Shown: piece by piece, positions 1-10,688 of the stretch
Numbering within the stretch: position 1 is the first letter of the stretch
Layout: each line of letters begins with the position of its first letter
DNA from: Caldimonas thermodepolymerans
Lineage (GTDB): Bacteria > Pseudomonadota > Gammaproteobacteria > Burkholderiales > Burkholderiaceae_C
Reading direction: 5' to 3'
DNA: 64,000 nt
Assembly: GCF_015476235.1 (NCBI RefSeq)
Contig: NZ_CP064338.1
Coordinates: 2,542,001 to 2,606,000, forward strand
Notes under the pieces: generated by a model
Told to the model about the DNA's origin: nothing
The model's database searches: none
Seen by the model: the letters and a program-made list of their open reading frames with translations, nothing else
Position numbers and translations under genes: made by a program

Positions 1-2
1 GG

Positions 3-167
3 CGCGAGCTGCTGACCACGCAGGTGTACGTCGAGGGCGAGCCGGGCAATGCGCGCGACTGGCTGTGGCGCCATCTCGACGAAGACGGCCGGCGCGCCCT
101 GACCGTGCCGTTTCGCCCCGGCGACGGTGCCCTGCAGGCGCACTTCCCGATCGTCGTCGAGGCCTGA
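3..167 (+). CDS. Intradiol ring-cleavage dioxygenase, C-terminal end (partial)
   Basis: The first 54 codons of the window are the C-terminus of a gene that begins upstream. The segment starts RELLTTQVYVEGEP and ends FPIVVEA before a TGA stop. The pattern LTTQVY-x-x-GEP followed by a D-W-L stretch is typical of the last beta-strands of intradiol (catechol/protocatechuate-type) dioxygenases, which are non-haem Fe(III) enzymes of aromatic catabolism. The catalytic Tyr/His ligands lie outside the window, so the subfamily and substrate cannot be told. Assignment rests on this short tail only. Confidence 0.55.
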   Translation, partial: RELLTTQVYVEGEPGNARDWLWRHLDEDGRRALTVPFRPGDGALQAHFPIVVEA

Positions 168-262
168 GCGCCAGGCGGTCCGCGAGCCGGGCCGCAAGAC
201 GCTACGATTCCAGTCTTTGCGGGGCCACCCAGCGCCGCCGCGCCAACAAGAGGATCCTTCCC

Positions 263-856
263 GTGAACCGTCGCTCCTTCACCCTGACCGCCATGGCCTT
301 GGCCGCCTTCGGGCTGGCCGCCTGCAACGACAAGCCCGCTGCCAGCAGCGCCGCGCCGGCCGAGGCCGCCGCCCCTGTCAAGAAGTCGGCACAGGAAGCC
401 TATGAAGCCGCCCAGCGGGCCGCCGGCTTCAGCGTCGGCCCGGTGATGGCCGCCAACACGGTGTACGTCTTCTTCGACCCGGCCTGCCCGCACTGCGCCC
501 AGTTGTGGGCCAACGCACGCCCGCTGCACAACCAGCTGAAGATGGTGTGGATCCCGCTCGGCTGGCTGCGCCCCTCGTCGGGCCCGCAGAGTGCCACCAT
601 CCTCGCGGCCGAAGACCCCGCCGCGGCGATGGAGGAGAACGAGCGCCTGGTGCTCGAGCGCAAGGGCGGCATCACCGCCAACCAGGGCGTGTCCGACGAG
701 ATCAAGGACAAGATCAAGGCCAACACCGACCTGTTCAACGAGCTCGGCGCCGAAAGCGTGCCGCTGATCGTCTACCGGCACGCCCAGACCGGCCAGTACG
801 GCATGCACTCGGGCGCGGTCGATGCGGCCACGCTGCGCGCGATGATCGGTCTCTGA
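263..856 (+). CDS. DsbA/DsbG-like thiol:disulfide interchange lipoprotein
   Basis: A 197-residue periplasmic thioredoxin-fold protein. The GTG at 263 is chosen because it opens with MNRRSF, a hydrophobic stretch and a lipobox ending LAAC at about residue 20; the longer frame upstream reads as arginine-rich non-coding sequence. An Ala-rich linker follows, then VYVFFDPACPHC with the redox-active CPHC pair, and a cis-proline loop ESVPLIVY near the C-terminus. Such proteins form or isomerise disulfides in exported proteins. CPHC with a short N-terminal region resembles DsbG/DsbC-like proteins without the dimerisation domain. No partner gene is adjacent, so the substrate is unknown. Confidence 0.8.
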   Translation: MNRRSFTLTAMALAAFGLAACNDKPAASSAAPAEAAAPVKKSAQEAYEAAQRAAGFSVGPVMAANTVYVFFDPACPHCAQLWANARPLHNQLKMVWIPLGWLRPSSGPQSATILAAEDPAAAMEENERLVLERKGGITANQGVSDEIKDKIKANTDLFNELGAESVPLIVYRHAQTGQYGMHSGAVDAATLRAMIGL

Positions 857-996
857 CGCGCGCAGCGCGCGGCCCGGGGAACGGCCCGGGCCCCGGCGCG
901 TGAGGTGTGGTGCCGTGGCCCTTGTCCCCGGGACGCAAACTGCGACAATGATCCGGACCTGATGGTCCTCCCCCACCCACCCCACGGAGTCCGCCC

Positions 997-3744
<2,748 letters not shown>

Positions 3745-3770
3745 GCCGCCCGGCGTTCCCCGCCAGCGAA

Positions 3771-3800
3771 GAGGCCGCCCGCAGGCGGCCTCCTCCTTTT
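3771..3800 (+). terminator. Rho-independent terminator of acnA
   Basis: A perfect 9-bp stem (GAGGCCGCC / GGCGGCCTC) with a CGCA loop, followed by CTCCTTTTG, lies 26 bases after the acnA stop. It also separates acnA from the convergent gene at 3825-4172. Confidence 0.85.
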
Positions 3801-3824
3801 GCGTCTGCAGGATGAGGCGACGCG

Positions 3825-4172
3825 TCAGCCGGCCAGCTTCGCGTAGGCTGCCTCGTCGAAGCCGACCAGCACCTCCGGGCCGGCTTCGACCACCGGGCGC
3901 TTGATCACGCTCGGCTGCGCGAGCATCAGCGCCTTGGCGCTGTCCGGGCCGGTCACGCCGGCCTGCACGGCCGGGTCCAGCTTGCGCCAGGTCGTGCCCT
4001 GGCGGTTCACCAGCTTCTCCCAGCCACGTGCGGCCATCCAGGCGTCGAGCCGGTCTTCGGGCACGCCCTGCTTCTTGAAGTCGTGGAAGGCGTAGGCCAC
4101 ACCGTGCTCGTCGAGCCAGCGGCGGGCCTTCTTGACGGTGTCGCAGTTGGGGATGCCGTAGAGCTTGATCAT
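3825..4172 (-). CDS. ArsC/Spx-family reductase-like protein (YffB type)
   Basis: A 115-residue thioredoxin-fold protein of the ArsC/Spx/YffB family. It opens MIKLYGIPNCDTVKKA, with a single Cys10 where arsenate reductases carry their catalytic cysteine, and has the conserved RQGTTWRKL and KRPVV segments that in ArsC hold the arginine lining the active site. YffB-like proteins usually lack proven arsenate reductase activity and may act as glutathione-dependent thiol reductases. There is no ars regulator or transporter beside it, so an arsenic role is not supported. It is eight bases from the lipoprotein gene upstream and probably co-transcribed with it. Confidence 0.85.
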   Translation of the reverse strand: MIKLYGIPNCDTVKKARRWLDEHGVAYAFHDFKKQGVPEDRLDAWMAARGWEKLVNRQGTTWRKLDPAVQAGVTGPDSAKALMLAQPSVIKRPVVEAGPEVLVGFDEAAYAKLAG

Positions 4173-4179
4173 CGTCGTG

Positions 4180-4701
4180 TCAGCGAGGGTTCAGGTCGTT
4201 GTCGTTCGCGTCGCAAATCGGGTCGACGTTGTACCCGGTTTCGGTCACCTTGTGGGTGTCGAGGTCCAGGCTGACCTGGAACCACTGGCAGAACGGCGAT
4301 TCGTAGCGATACGACCAGACCCGCTCGTTGCGGCGCGGAATCAGCATCTCGTGGGACGGCCGACCGATGCGCCGCAGCACCTCCTCGCGGCTGATGCCGC
4401 GCGGGATCGCGTTGAACACGGCTTCCGTCAGCACCTGCTGCCAGCGCAGCACCCGGTCCTGCGCGTCGAGGTCGACCATGTAGGTGTGCTTGCCGTACGG
4501 CCCGCGGGCGAACTCCAGGCGCCGTGTGCCGTCGGCGAGCCGGTGCTCGCCGGTCGGCCGCCCCATGCGGGCGATCACCTCGTCGGCCGGCATGCCCGGG
4601 GTGACGCCGCGCGGCGAATAGCCGGCGCAGCCGGCCAGTGCGGCGCCCAGCGCAAGCGCCGGCAGCCACACGAAGAACAGGCGATGGAACATGGTGGACA
4701 T
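4180..4701 (-). CDS. OmlA/SmpA-like small lipoprotein
   Basis: A 173-residue exported lipoprotein. The start at 4701 gives MSTMFHRLFF, a hydrophobic stretch and a lipobox LAGC at about residue 24; ATG 4692 is an alternative. The mature part holds two similar repeats, VTPGMPADEVIARMGRPTGE and RGISREEVLRRIGRPSHE. This is the SmpA/OmlA (BamE-like) fold signature, in which a short helix-turn segment packs on a sheet. BamE proteins belong to the outer membrane beta-barrel assembly machine, but with two repeats and no neighbouring bam gene this is likelier a paralogue of unknown role. Confidence 0.75.
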   Translation of the reverse strand: MSTMFHRLFFVWLPALALGAALAGCAGYSPRGVTPGMPADEVIARMGRPTGEHRLADGTRRLEFARGPYGKHTYMVDLDAQDRVLRWQQVLTEAVFNAIPRGISREEVLRRIGRPSHEMLIPRRNERVWSYRYESPFCQWFQVSLDLDTHKVTETGYNVDPICDANDNDLNPR

Positions 4702-4819
4702 GGCAGTCAGGCGGCTGCGGACGGACCGCGTCCGGAGGCCCCATGATCGCCAGCCCGCCGGCCGCGGGCAAGGGCCCGCAGCCAGAGCCCATGCCCGGCG
4801 CTCGGGCATCCGTCCTGCC

Positions 4820-7156
4820 TCAGAGGTCCAGCACCAAGCGCTGCGAACGGGCGCGCGAGCAGCACGCCATCATGCGCCGGTGGCCCTGGCGCTCGGCGCG
4901 GCCCAGCACGCTGTCGCGGTGGTCGACCTCGCCTTCGAGCACGCCCACCTCGCAGCTGCCGCACAGGCCCTCCTCGCAGTCGCTCTGCACGTCGACGTTG
5001 GACGCGCGCAGCACCTCGAGCAGCGTGCGGTCGGCGGGCACCTCGAGCCTGAGCCCGCTGTTGCGCAGCTCCACCTCGAACGGCCGCTCGCACGAGGGAT
5101 CCAGGCGTGGTGCGCTGCCCGAGAAGTGCTCGATGCGCAACGCGTCCTCGGGCCAGCCCGCGGCCAGGCGTTCCAGCGCCTCGAGCATGCGCTGCGGCCC
5201 GCAGGCGTAGATGCGCGCCTGCGGGTCCGGCGTCGCGAGCAACCCGGCCAGGTCGTTGCGCCGCCCTTCCTCGCTGACGTACAGGTGCAGGCGTTCACCG
5301 TGCAGCTCGCGCAGCTCGCGCTCGAACGCGAGGCAGGCACGGCAGCGCACGCTGTAGTGGATCTCGTAGGGAATCCCCAACGCCCGGGCACGCTCGGCCA
5401 TCGCCATGATCGGCGTGATGCCGATGCCGCCTGCGACGAAGATCAGCCGGCGCGCCTGCTCGTCGAGCCGGAAGTGGTTGCGAGGGCCGCGTGCGCGCAG
5501 CACCGTGCCCGGCGTCGCGTGGCGGTGGATCCAGGCCGAGCCGCCGCGGCTGGCCGGATCCAGCTGCACTGCGACGGTCCACTCGGAGGTGTCCGACAGC
5601 GGCCCGCACAGCGAGTACTGGCGCGACAGCCCGGTCTCGCCGCACTCGATGTCGATGTGCGCGCCCGGCGCCCACTGCGGCAGCGGCCGGCCATCCGTCG
5701 CCGCCAGGCGCAGCCGCACGATCCCTTCGGCCACCGGCTCGGCGGCGCGCACGACCAGCGGGCGCACCTTGTCGCGCGCGTGCGGCGCGCCGATGCGCAC
5801 CGGATGCCGGCGCTGCAGGATCGACGGGTCGCGCCGCTCGGGGTTGCGCGCCGGGTCCCATTCGACCCACAGGTGCTGCGGGCCGCGGAACGACACGTTG
5901 TGCACGTACTCGAAGGTCTGCGGCGCGAGCTTCATGTGCGGCAGCCGGCGGCTCAGCTCCTCGATCATGACCTGCATCTCCATGCGCCCGATGTTCTTGC
6001 CCAGGCACTGGTGCGCGCCGAAGCCGAAGGTCAGGTGCTCGGCCGAGTTCTCGCGGCGGATGTCGAACAGGTCGGGGTCGACGAAGTGCGCGCCGTCATG
6101 GTTGGCCGACGAGACGACCAGCAGCAGCTTGGACTCCGCCGGCACCGGCACGCCGTCGAGCACCACGTCGCGCGTGGTGCGGCGCCGCCACGAGGCCACC
6201 GAGCCGCTGTAGCGCAGGCACTCCTCCACCGCCGGCGAGATCAGCGCCGGGTCCTCGCACAGGTCGCGCCAGGCGGTCGGATGCTGCAGCAGCAGCTTGA
6301 TCGCGTTGGCCGAGGCGAACGCCGTCGTCTCGTGCGCCGCGACGATGATGGCCATCATCATCGAGTGCAGGTACGAGTCGGTGACGATGTCCGGGTAGAG
6401 CTTCTGCTGCCGGATGGAATAACGCATCCAGCCCGGCCCGTCGGGCGTGCGGCGCATCTTCTCGAGCACCTCGCCAGCGAACTGCCAGAACTGCCCGACG
6501 GTGTGCGCGATCGACACCTGCTGCTCGGGCGAGGGCCGCCCGAACGCGTTGACGGTGTGCGCGATCGAGAAGCGCCGCATCTTCTCGCGGTCTTCCGCGT
6601 CGATGCCAAGGAAGTGCAGCGCGACGGTGAACGGTACCTCCCACAGCAGCTGGTCCACCAGGTCGGCGCGGCCATCGTCGATGAAGCGGTCGACCGCCTT
6701 GCGCACCAGCTCGCGCACCATCGGGACATGCCCGGCGAGGTGCTCCGGCGTGAACGGCGCCATCAGCACGCGGCGCCGTGCCATGTGGATCGGCTCGTCC
6801 TCGTTGACGAGCGTACGGTTCATCGCGTAGCCGTACTGCTTCAGCACCTGCAGCGCCTCGTCCGAGGTCGGCGACATGCGCTCGAGCACGATCGACGGGC
6901 TGAAGGTGACGGGATCGCGGAAGATGTCCTTGATCGTCTGGTAGCGCGTCACCACCCAGTAGCCGAGCCTGGGCGCATAGAAGACCGGCTCCTGCTCGCG
7001 TGCCCAGCGCACGAACTCGGCCGGGTCTTCCATGTACGCGTCCTGGAACGGATCGAAGGCCGCGGCGCGCGCGCTCACCGGACAGCCGGTGGGCGCACCG
7101 GTCACGGCCTCGTGCGCCACCGGGCAGCGCCCGGCGGGATGGGACTTCAGCTCCAT
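4820..7156 (-). CDS. Self-sufficient cytochrome P450-reductase fusion (CYP116B type)
   Basis: A 778-residue single-chain monooxygenase. Residues about 30-435 form a P450 domain with the I-helix AAHETT (273-278), the ExxR pair E312/R315 and the haem loop FGFGAHQCLGKN with ligand Cys384. After a short linker comes a phthalate-dioxygenase-reductase module: an FMN site RQYSLCGP (512-519), an NADH-binding GGIGITP (576-582) and a C-terminal plant-type [2Fe-2S] domain with Cys727, Cys732, Cys735 and Cys765. Haem-FMN-2Fe2S order defines the P450RhF/CYP116B class, which passes electrons from NAD(P)H to haem in one chain and often oxidises aromatics or alkanes. It follows a Bug-type binding protein by 21 bases, so the two are probably one operon. 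The natural substrate is unknown. Confidence 0.95.
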   Translation of the reverse strand: MELKSHPAGRCPVAHEAVTGAPTGCPVSARAAAFDPFQDAYMEDPAEFVRWAREQEPVFYAPRLGYWVVTRYQTIKDIFRDPVTFSPSIVLERMSPTSDEALQVLKQYGYAMNRTLVNEDEPIHMARRRVLMAPFTPEHLAGHVPMVRELVRKAVDRFIDDGRADLVDQLLWEVPFTVALHFLGIDAEDREKMRRFSIAHTVNAFGRPSPEQQVSIAHTVGQFWQFAGEVLEKMRRTPDGPGWMRYSIRQQKLYPDIVTDSYLHSMMMAIIVAAHETTAFASANAIKLLLQHPTAWRDLCEDPALISPAVEECLRYSGSVASWRRRTTRDVVLDGVPVPAESKLLLVVSSANHDGAHFVDPDLFDIRRENSAEHLTFGFGAHQCLGKNIGRMEMQVMIEELSRRLPHMKLAPQTFEYVHNVSFRGPQHLWVEWDPARNPERRDPSILQRRHPVRIGAPHARDKVRPLVVRAAEPVAEGIVRLRLAATDGRPLPQWAPGAHIDIECGETGLSRQYSLCGPLSDTSEWTVAVQLDPASRGGSAWIHRHATPGTVLRARGPRNHFRLDEQARRLIFVAGGIGITPIMAMAERARALGIPYEIHYSVRCRACLAFERELRELHGERLHLYVSEEGRRNDLAGLLATPDPQARIYACGPQRMLEALERLAAGWPEDALRIEHFSGSAPRLDPSCERPFEVELRNSGLRLEVPADRTLLEVLRASNVDVQSDCEEGLCGSCEVGVLEGEVDHRDSVLGRAERQGHRRMMACCSRARSQRLVLDL

Positions 7157-7177
7157 GAACGGCGCTCCGGCAGGCGG

Positions 7178-8152
7178 TCAGTCCAGCGTGATGTTCAGGT
7201 CGCGGATCAGCTTGTGCCAGCGCTGGCTTTCGGTGCGCAGCAGTTCGGCGTACTCGGCAGCCGTGCTGCCCACCGGCTCGACGCCGAACTCCACGAGGCG
7301 CTTGTGGACCTCGGGATCCTTGATCGACTCGACCACGCGCTTGTTCAGCGTCGCCACGATGTCGGCCGGGGTCGACGCGGGCGCCACCATGCCCACCAGG
7401 GCTGCGGCCTCGACGCTCTTGTAGCCCAGCTCGGCGAAGGTCGGCACGTCGGGCAGCTGCGCCAGGCGGCTGGCATGCGCCACCGCCAGCGGCTTGAGCT
7501 TGCCGCTGCGGATGAAGGCGGCGCCGGCAGCGTAGTCGACCATCATCGCCGGCACCTGGCCGCTCACCACGTCGCCCAGCGCCGGCGCAGCACCGCGGTA
7601 GGGCACGTGCACCATGGACAGGCCGGCCTCGGTGTTCAGCAGCTCCATGGCCAGGTGGTGCGGGCTGCCCGCGCCGGCCGAGGCAAAGCTCAGCGCCCCC
7701 GGCTCGGCCTTGGCCTTGGCGATGAACTCCTTGGCGCTGTTCACCCCGAAGCCCGGGTTGACCACCAGGATCATCGGGAACCGGCCCATCAGCGTGACCG
7801 GCGTGAAGTCCTTGGTCGCGTTGTAGGTCAGCGACTTGTACAGCACCGGGTTGAACACCAGCGTGCCGTTGTCGGCCGACAGCACGGTGTAACCGTCACC
7901 GGGCGAGCGCGCGACGTCCGAGGCACCGATCGAGGTGTTGCCGCCCGGCTTGTTGTCGATGATCACTGGCTGCCCGATGCGCGCGGCCAGCGCCTGCCCG
8001 ATGGTGCGGGCCAGGAAGTCCGAGCCGCCGCCGGCAGCGTACGGCACCACCCAGCGCAGCGGCTTGGACGGATAGGCGGCGGCTTGCGCGGAAGCGGCCG
8101 AAGGGGCCAGCAGCGGCAGCGCCAGCAGCAGGGCGGACAGGTACTTCTTCAT
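7178..8152 (-). CDS. Bug-family tripartite tricarboxylate transporter substrate-binding protein
   Basis: A 324-residue periplasmic binding protein of the Bug/TctC family, much expanded in Burkholderiales. It has a cleavable signal peptide (MKKYLSALLLALPLLAPSAA) and then the family's YPSKPLRWVVPYAAGGGSD segment, IGQPVIIDNKPGGN, and YRGAAPALGDVVSGQ. Bug proteins deliver organic acids to a TctAB permease or act as sensors; no TctAB gene is adjacent, which is common for orphan Bugs. It lies immediately upstream of the P450 fusion and is divergent from an IclR regulator, suggesting capture of a substrate related to that oxidised by the P450. Confidence 0.92.
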   Translation of the reverse strand: MKKYLSALLLALPLLAPSAASAQAAAYPSKPLRWVVPYAAGGGSDFLARTIGQALAARIGQPVIIDNKPGGNTSIGASDVARSPGDGYTVLSADNGTLVFNPVLYKSLTYNATKDFTPVTLMGRFPMILVVNPGFGVNSAKEFIAKAKAEPGALSFASAGAGSPHHLAMELLNTEAGLSMVHVPYRGAAPALGDVVSGQVPAMMVDYAAGAAFIRSGKLKPLAVAHASRLAQLPDVPTFAELGYKSVEAAALVGMVAPASTPADIVATLNKRVVESIKDPEVHKRLVEFGVEPVGSTAAEYAELLRTESQRWHKLIRDLNITLD

Positions 8153-8179
8153 CGCGGCTCCTTTCTCTGATGCGCATCA

Positions 8180-8216
8180 ATTACGCTTTGCGCAATTCTG
8201 GTACGCAATGCGTAAT
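8180..8216. promoter_or_regulatory. Candidate IclR operator in the divergent Bug/IclR promoter
   Basis: Two 13-base arms, ATTACGCTTTGCG (8180-8192) and CGCAATGCGTAAT (8204-8216), are inverted repeats with one mismatch around an 11-base spacer. The element lies in the 152-bp gap between the Bug gene and the IclR gene. IclR proteins usually bind such palindromes between their own gene and the divergent target operon, so this is the likely site of autoregulation and control of the Bug-P450 pair. Confidence 0.6.
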
Positions 8217-8304
8217 CAATGCATACTGGCTTACCCGATGCCTGCGAGCTGCCCGCACCGATGCACCGGCCCGCTAACATCGCGCCAACGTCCCGCCACC
8301 TGCC

Positions 8305-9153
8305 ATGCCCCGCCCTGCCACCGCCCCGCCCACCGAAGCCCCCGCCCGCGCGCCGCGCGCGCGTCGCCAGCGCGTGCAGGCCGCCGCCACCGGGGTGGCG
8401 GTGCTCAAGGGGCTGTCGCGCCTCGGCGGGCGCGCCAGCCTGACCCGGCTGGCAGCCCACCTGGGCGAAAGCCCGGCCAAGGTGCACCGCTACCTGATCA
8501 GCCTGCTCGAGGCAGGGCTGGTGGCACAGGACGCCGTCTCGCAGCACTACTACCTGGGGGCCGAGACCATCCAGCTCGGCATCGCCGCGATGCGCCAGGC
8601 CGACCCGCTGCGCGCGGCCGAACCGTCGCTGGCACGTCTGCGCGAGCAGCTGGAAGTGACCTGCTTCGTGGCGGTGATGGGCAACAAGGGTCCGACCATC
8701 GTGCGGTTCGAGGAGCCGGCGCTGCCGGTGACGCTGAACGTGCGTGTCGGCTCGGTGCTGTCGCTGCTGTGGTCGGCCACCGGCCGGGTGTTCCTGGCGA
8801 TGACGCACGACGGCCGGGTCGAGGCGCTGGCACGCGCGGAGCTGGAGGCCGCCAGCGCCGAACAGCGCCGCGGGCTGGACCCGCGCGACCCGATCGGCAC
8901 GCTGCGCACGCAGGTGCGCGCCGCCGGCGTCGCCACGGTGCGAGACACCTACCTGCCCGGTGTCAGCGCGGTGGCCGCGCCGCTGATCGACTACACCGGC
9001 CAGGTGCGCGCGGTGCTGACCGCGCTCGGGGCCACCGGCGGGTTCGACCCGTCGCCGCAGGGCCCGATCGCCCGCACCGTGCGCGAGGAAGCCGAAGCCG
9101 TCAGCCGGTCGCTGGGATACCGGCCGCAGGAGGACGCCGCCACCGCCCCGTGA
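8305..9153 (+). CDS. IclR-family transcriptional regulator
   Basis: A 282-residue regulator. After an Ala/Arg-rich N-terminal extension comes a winged helix: VAVLKGLSRLGGRASLTRLAAHLGESPAKVHRYLISLLEAGLV. The C-terminal part is the IclR effector-binding GAF-like domain, with DTYLPGVSAVAAPLIDYTGQVRAVLTALG. IclR proteins act as dimers or tetramers and answer to small aromatic or organic acids. Its divergent position beside the Bug-P450 operon and the palindrome at 8180-8216 suggests local control of that operon. The N-terminal extension could be shorter if a later start is used. Confidence 0.92.
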   Translation: MPRPATAPPTEAPARAPRARRQRVQAAATGVAVLKGLSRLGGRASLTRLAAHLGESPAKVHRYLISLLEAGLVAQDAVSQHYYLGAETIQLGIAAMRQADPLRAAEPSLARLREQLEVTCFVAVMGNKGPTIVRFEEPALPVTLNVRVGSVLSLLWSATGRVFLAMTHDGRVEALARAELEAASAEQRRGLDPRDPIGTLRTQVRAAGVATVRDTYLPGVSAVAAPLIDYTGQVRAVLTALGATGGFDPSPQGPIARTVREEAEAVSRSLGYRPQEDAATAP

Positions 9154-9185
9154 TCCGGCACGCAACCGACAGCCTCCCACGGCCG

Positions 9186-9225
9186 CAAAGCAAAACAGCC
9201 ACCGTGCGGACGCATCGGTGGCTGT
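9186..9225 (-). terminator. Terminator of tRNA-Lys(CUU)
   Basis: On the minus strand a 10-bp perfect stem (ACAGCCACCG / CGGTGGCTGT at 9195-9225) is followed by TTTTGCTTT. It sits 11 bases downstream of the tRNA 3' end. Confidence 0.75.
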
Positions 9226-9236
9226 CGAAGAAATCT

Positions 9237-9312
9237 TGGTGGGCCCTGTAGGATTCGAACCTACGACCTACGGATTAAGAGTCCGCTGCTCTACCAACTG
9301 AGCTAAGAGCCC
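9237..9312 (-). tRNA. tRNA-Lys (anticodon CUU)
   Basis: A 76-base cloverleaf including the encoded CCA (9237-9239). The acceptor stem pairs GGGCTCT with AGGGCCC, and the anticodon arm is GCGGA-CTCTTAA-TCCGT, giving CUU at loop positions 34-36. The T arm is fully paired with the TTCGAAT loop. Confidence 0.96.
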
Positions 9313-9620
9313 TGCGTTTGCGGGTCAAAGACCCTGTCAAGCGCGAAGAATGCAATTCTAGCATGGACTCCACGCGGATTTGAAGGGGGCACCTCGCAAC
9401 GCGTGCGAGGTGCGGGCGCAAGCCGTGCCCAAGGCCCTGCCCCGAGGACGCTCCGGGCCCAGCCTGAACAAAGGACGAAGCGGGAGTGCCTGCATCGGCC
9501 TCCAAAGGCCCCCCCAAAGCCCCCCAGCGAGGGCGATCAAGTCATCGCCTCACGCCTGGGCGCAAGAAAAGGAAAAGCCCCGAAGGCCTGCATCCACGCA
9601 GGCATCCGGGGCTTCTGTTC
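9313..9620. other. Intergenic host region between tRNA-Lys(CUU) and the prophage
   Basis: 308 bases without a supportable gene. It holds a minus-strand terminator at 9566-9614 and a C-rich element at 9507-9526 (GGCCCCCCCAAAGCCCCCC) that resembles the two C-rich repeats just inside the prophage. The open frames here are short and have no convincing start signals. Confidence 0.6.
9566..9614 (-). terminator. Orphaned terminator of the original tRNA-Lys(UUU)
   Basis: On the minus strand, a long hairpin whose base pairs are AAGCCCCG (9575-9582) with CGGGGCTT (9607-9614), with further pairing of the GCCTGC/GCAGGC inner arms, is followed by TTTTCC. It lies directly downstream of the stranded host 3' half of tRNA-Lys at 9621-9665, so it was presumably that tRNA's terminator before the phage integrated. 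Confidence 0.7.
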
Positions 9621-9665
9621 TGGTGGGTTGTACAGGATTCGAACCTGTGACCAACGGATTAAAAG
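9621..9665 (-). repeat. attL: stranded 3' half of tRNA-Lys(UUU)
   Basis: On the minus strand this is the anticodon loop through CCA of a tRNA-Lys, with a fully paired T stem (ACAGG / CCTGT), but without a 5' half. The 17-base core GACCAACGGATTAAAAG at 9649-9665 is repeated exactly at 52288-52304 inside the intact tRNA-Lys(UUU). This is the left attachment site; sequence to its left is host, to its right is phage. Confidence 0.9.
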
Positions 9666-9734
9666 AACGATCGCACCCCGACGGGGGCGAAGAAAGTCCC
9701 GAAAAATCAAGCACTTAGCGAAGGCCAGAAAAGC

Positions 9735-10631
9735 ATGCAACAAGCTGACTCGCCGGATCAAGGACTTAGGGTCCCCCCAAAAGTCCCCCTAGTGAAGCAA
9801 CCTTCCGAAATCGTCCCGGTGGGGCCGCACGACCATCGGGCTCAGCGCGAGTGGGAGCACTACCAGGTCGCCAAGGGGATTGAGCGGTACCGCCAGACGC
9901 TCCAGAAAGTCCACGAGGACGGTCGCGTGACTCGCCGCGGTCTCCAGGACTTGGAGCCCGGCCAGGTGATAGCCAAGGAGCTGATCGGTCCCCTGGTAGA
10001 GCGCATCCGCCAGGCCCAGCAGGCTCCGATGGAGAAGATCGGAACCCGGCTGACCCTCTCGGACGCCGAGTGGGGCCTGTCGCTCCTACCGGCCGAGACG
10101 CTGGCCGCCGTCACCGTGCTGCATGCCCTGAGCCGGGCCGAGCCCGGTCCCTTCACGGCATGCGCCATCGCCCTGGGCACCAGGGTGCAGCACGAGTGGG
10201 AGTACCAGAACTGGAAGGCCGCCGAGGCTGCGGCCGAGAAGGAGCGCAAGCAGAAGGACCCGGAGTCCCAGGTCCCCAACCTGTTCAAGCTCATGCTCGC
10301 CCGGAACAACCGGCAGATCAACGAGCGCATCTTCGCCAAGTGGAAGAAGAAAGCGCCGCTGTTCTGCGCGGTCAACTGGACGACGAACCTGCGGGCGCAC
10401 ATCGGCAGCGTCCTGCTGGGCATGCTGGTCGAGAGCAATGCCTGGTTCGAGGTCGTGGTCGAGCGCGTGAACATGCGGCAGACCCGCATCTTCCGCATGA
10501 CCGAGCTGGGTATGGCCTGGGTCGCCGACCGCCACCAGCAGAACGAGCTGATGCGGCCCTACCTCCTGCCGATGATTTGCGAACCGCTGGACTACGACTA
10601 CAGCGGCGAAGCGCACCCGCAACTAGCGTAA
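9735..10631 (+). CDS. T7-like RNA polymerase, N-terminal part
   Basis: A 298-residue protein that matches the N-terminal domain of T7-type single-subunit RNA polymerases. The stretch from HRAQREWEHYQVAKGIERY through AVTVLHALSR, QHEWEYQNW and the last part AHIGSVLLGMLVES ... TELGMAWVAD follows the T7 order, and the frame stops shortly after LLPMICEPLDY, which corresponds to the T7 segment around residue 270. The rest of the enzyme starts at 10925. In family members both parts are one chain of about 880 residues. The N-terminal domain binds the promoter upstream region and nascent RNA. The start at ATG 9735 is the first in frame; GTG 9789 is an alternative just past a C-rich repeat. Confidence 0.85.
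   Translation: MQQADSPDQGLRVPPKVPLVKQPSEIVPVGPHDHRAQREWEHYQVAKGIERYRQTLQKVHEDGRVTRRGLQDLEPGQVIAKELIGPLVERIRQAQQAPMEKIGTRLTLSDAEWGLSLLPAETLAAVTVLHALSRAEPGPFTACAIALGTRVQHEWEYQNWKAAEAAAEKERKQKDPESQVPNLFKLMLARNNRQINERIFAKWKKKAPLFCAVNWTTNLRAHIGSVLLGMLVESNAWFEVVVERVNMRQTRIFRMTELGMAWVADRHQQNELMRPYLLPMICEPLDYDYSGEAHPQLA
9769..9790. repeat. C-rich repeat, candidate integrase arm site (left)
   Basis: GGGTCCCCCCAAAAG followed by TCCCCC is almost identical to 52144-52165 at the other prophage end and to 45117-45139. Such repeats flanking the core are what phage integrases bind as arm-type sites. Confidence 0.45.
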
Positions 10632-10640
10632 CAGCATGAC
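10623..10640. promoter_or_regulatory. Operator-like site between the RNA polymerase halves
   Basis: CTAGCGTAACAGCATGAC has a strong left half matching the 18-bp palindromes at 12614 and 45543, with a weaker right half. It overlaps the stop codon of the N-terminal polymerase frame (CTA GCG TAA). Confidence 0.45.
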
Positions 10641-10688
10641 AGAACCGCCCCGGTCGCCACTGGTGGCCAGCGCGGCGCGAAGGTCATC

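Noticed and set aside
4691-8170. A 1159-codon plus-strand frame opposite the P450 and Bug genes
   Set aside because: Low-complexity His/Arg/Ala/Leu translation with no domains; both minus-strand genes there have complete motifs.
9621-9665. A second complete tRNA-Lys at the left end
   Set aside because: Only the 3' half can fold; beyond the anticodon loop the sequence is phage DNA and cannot form the D arm or acceptor stem.
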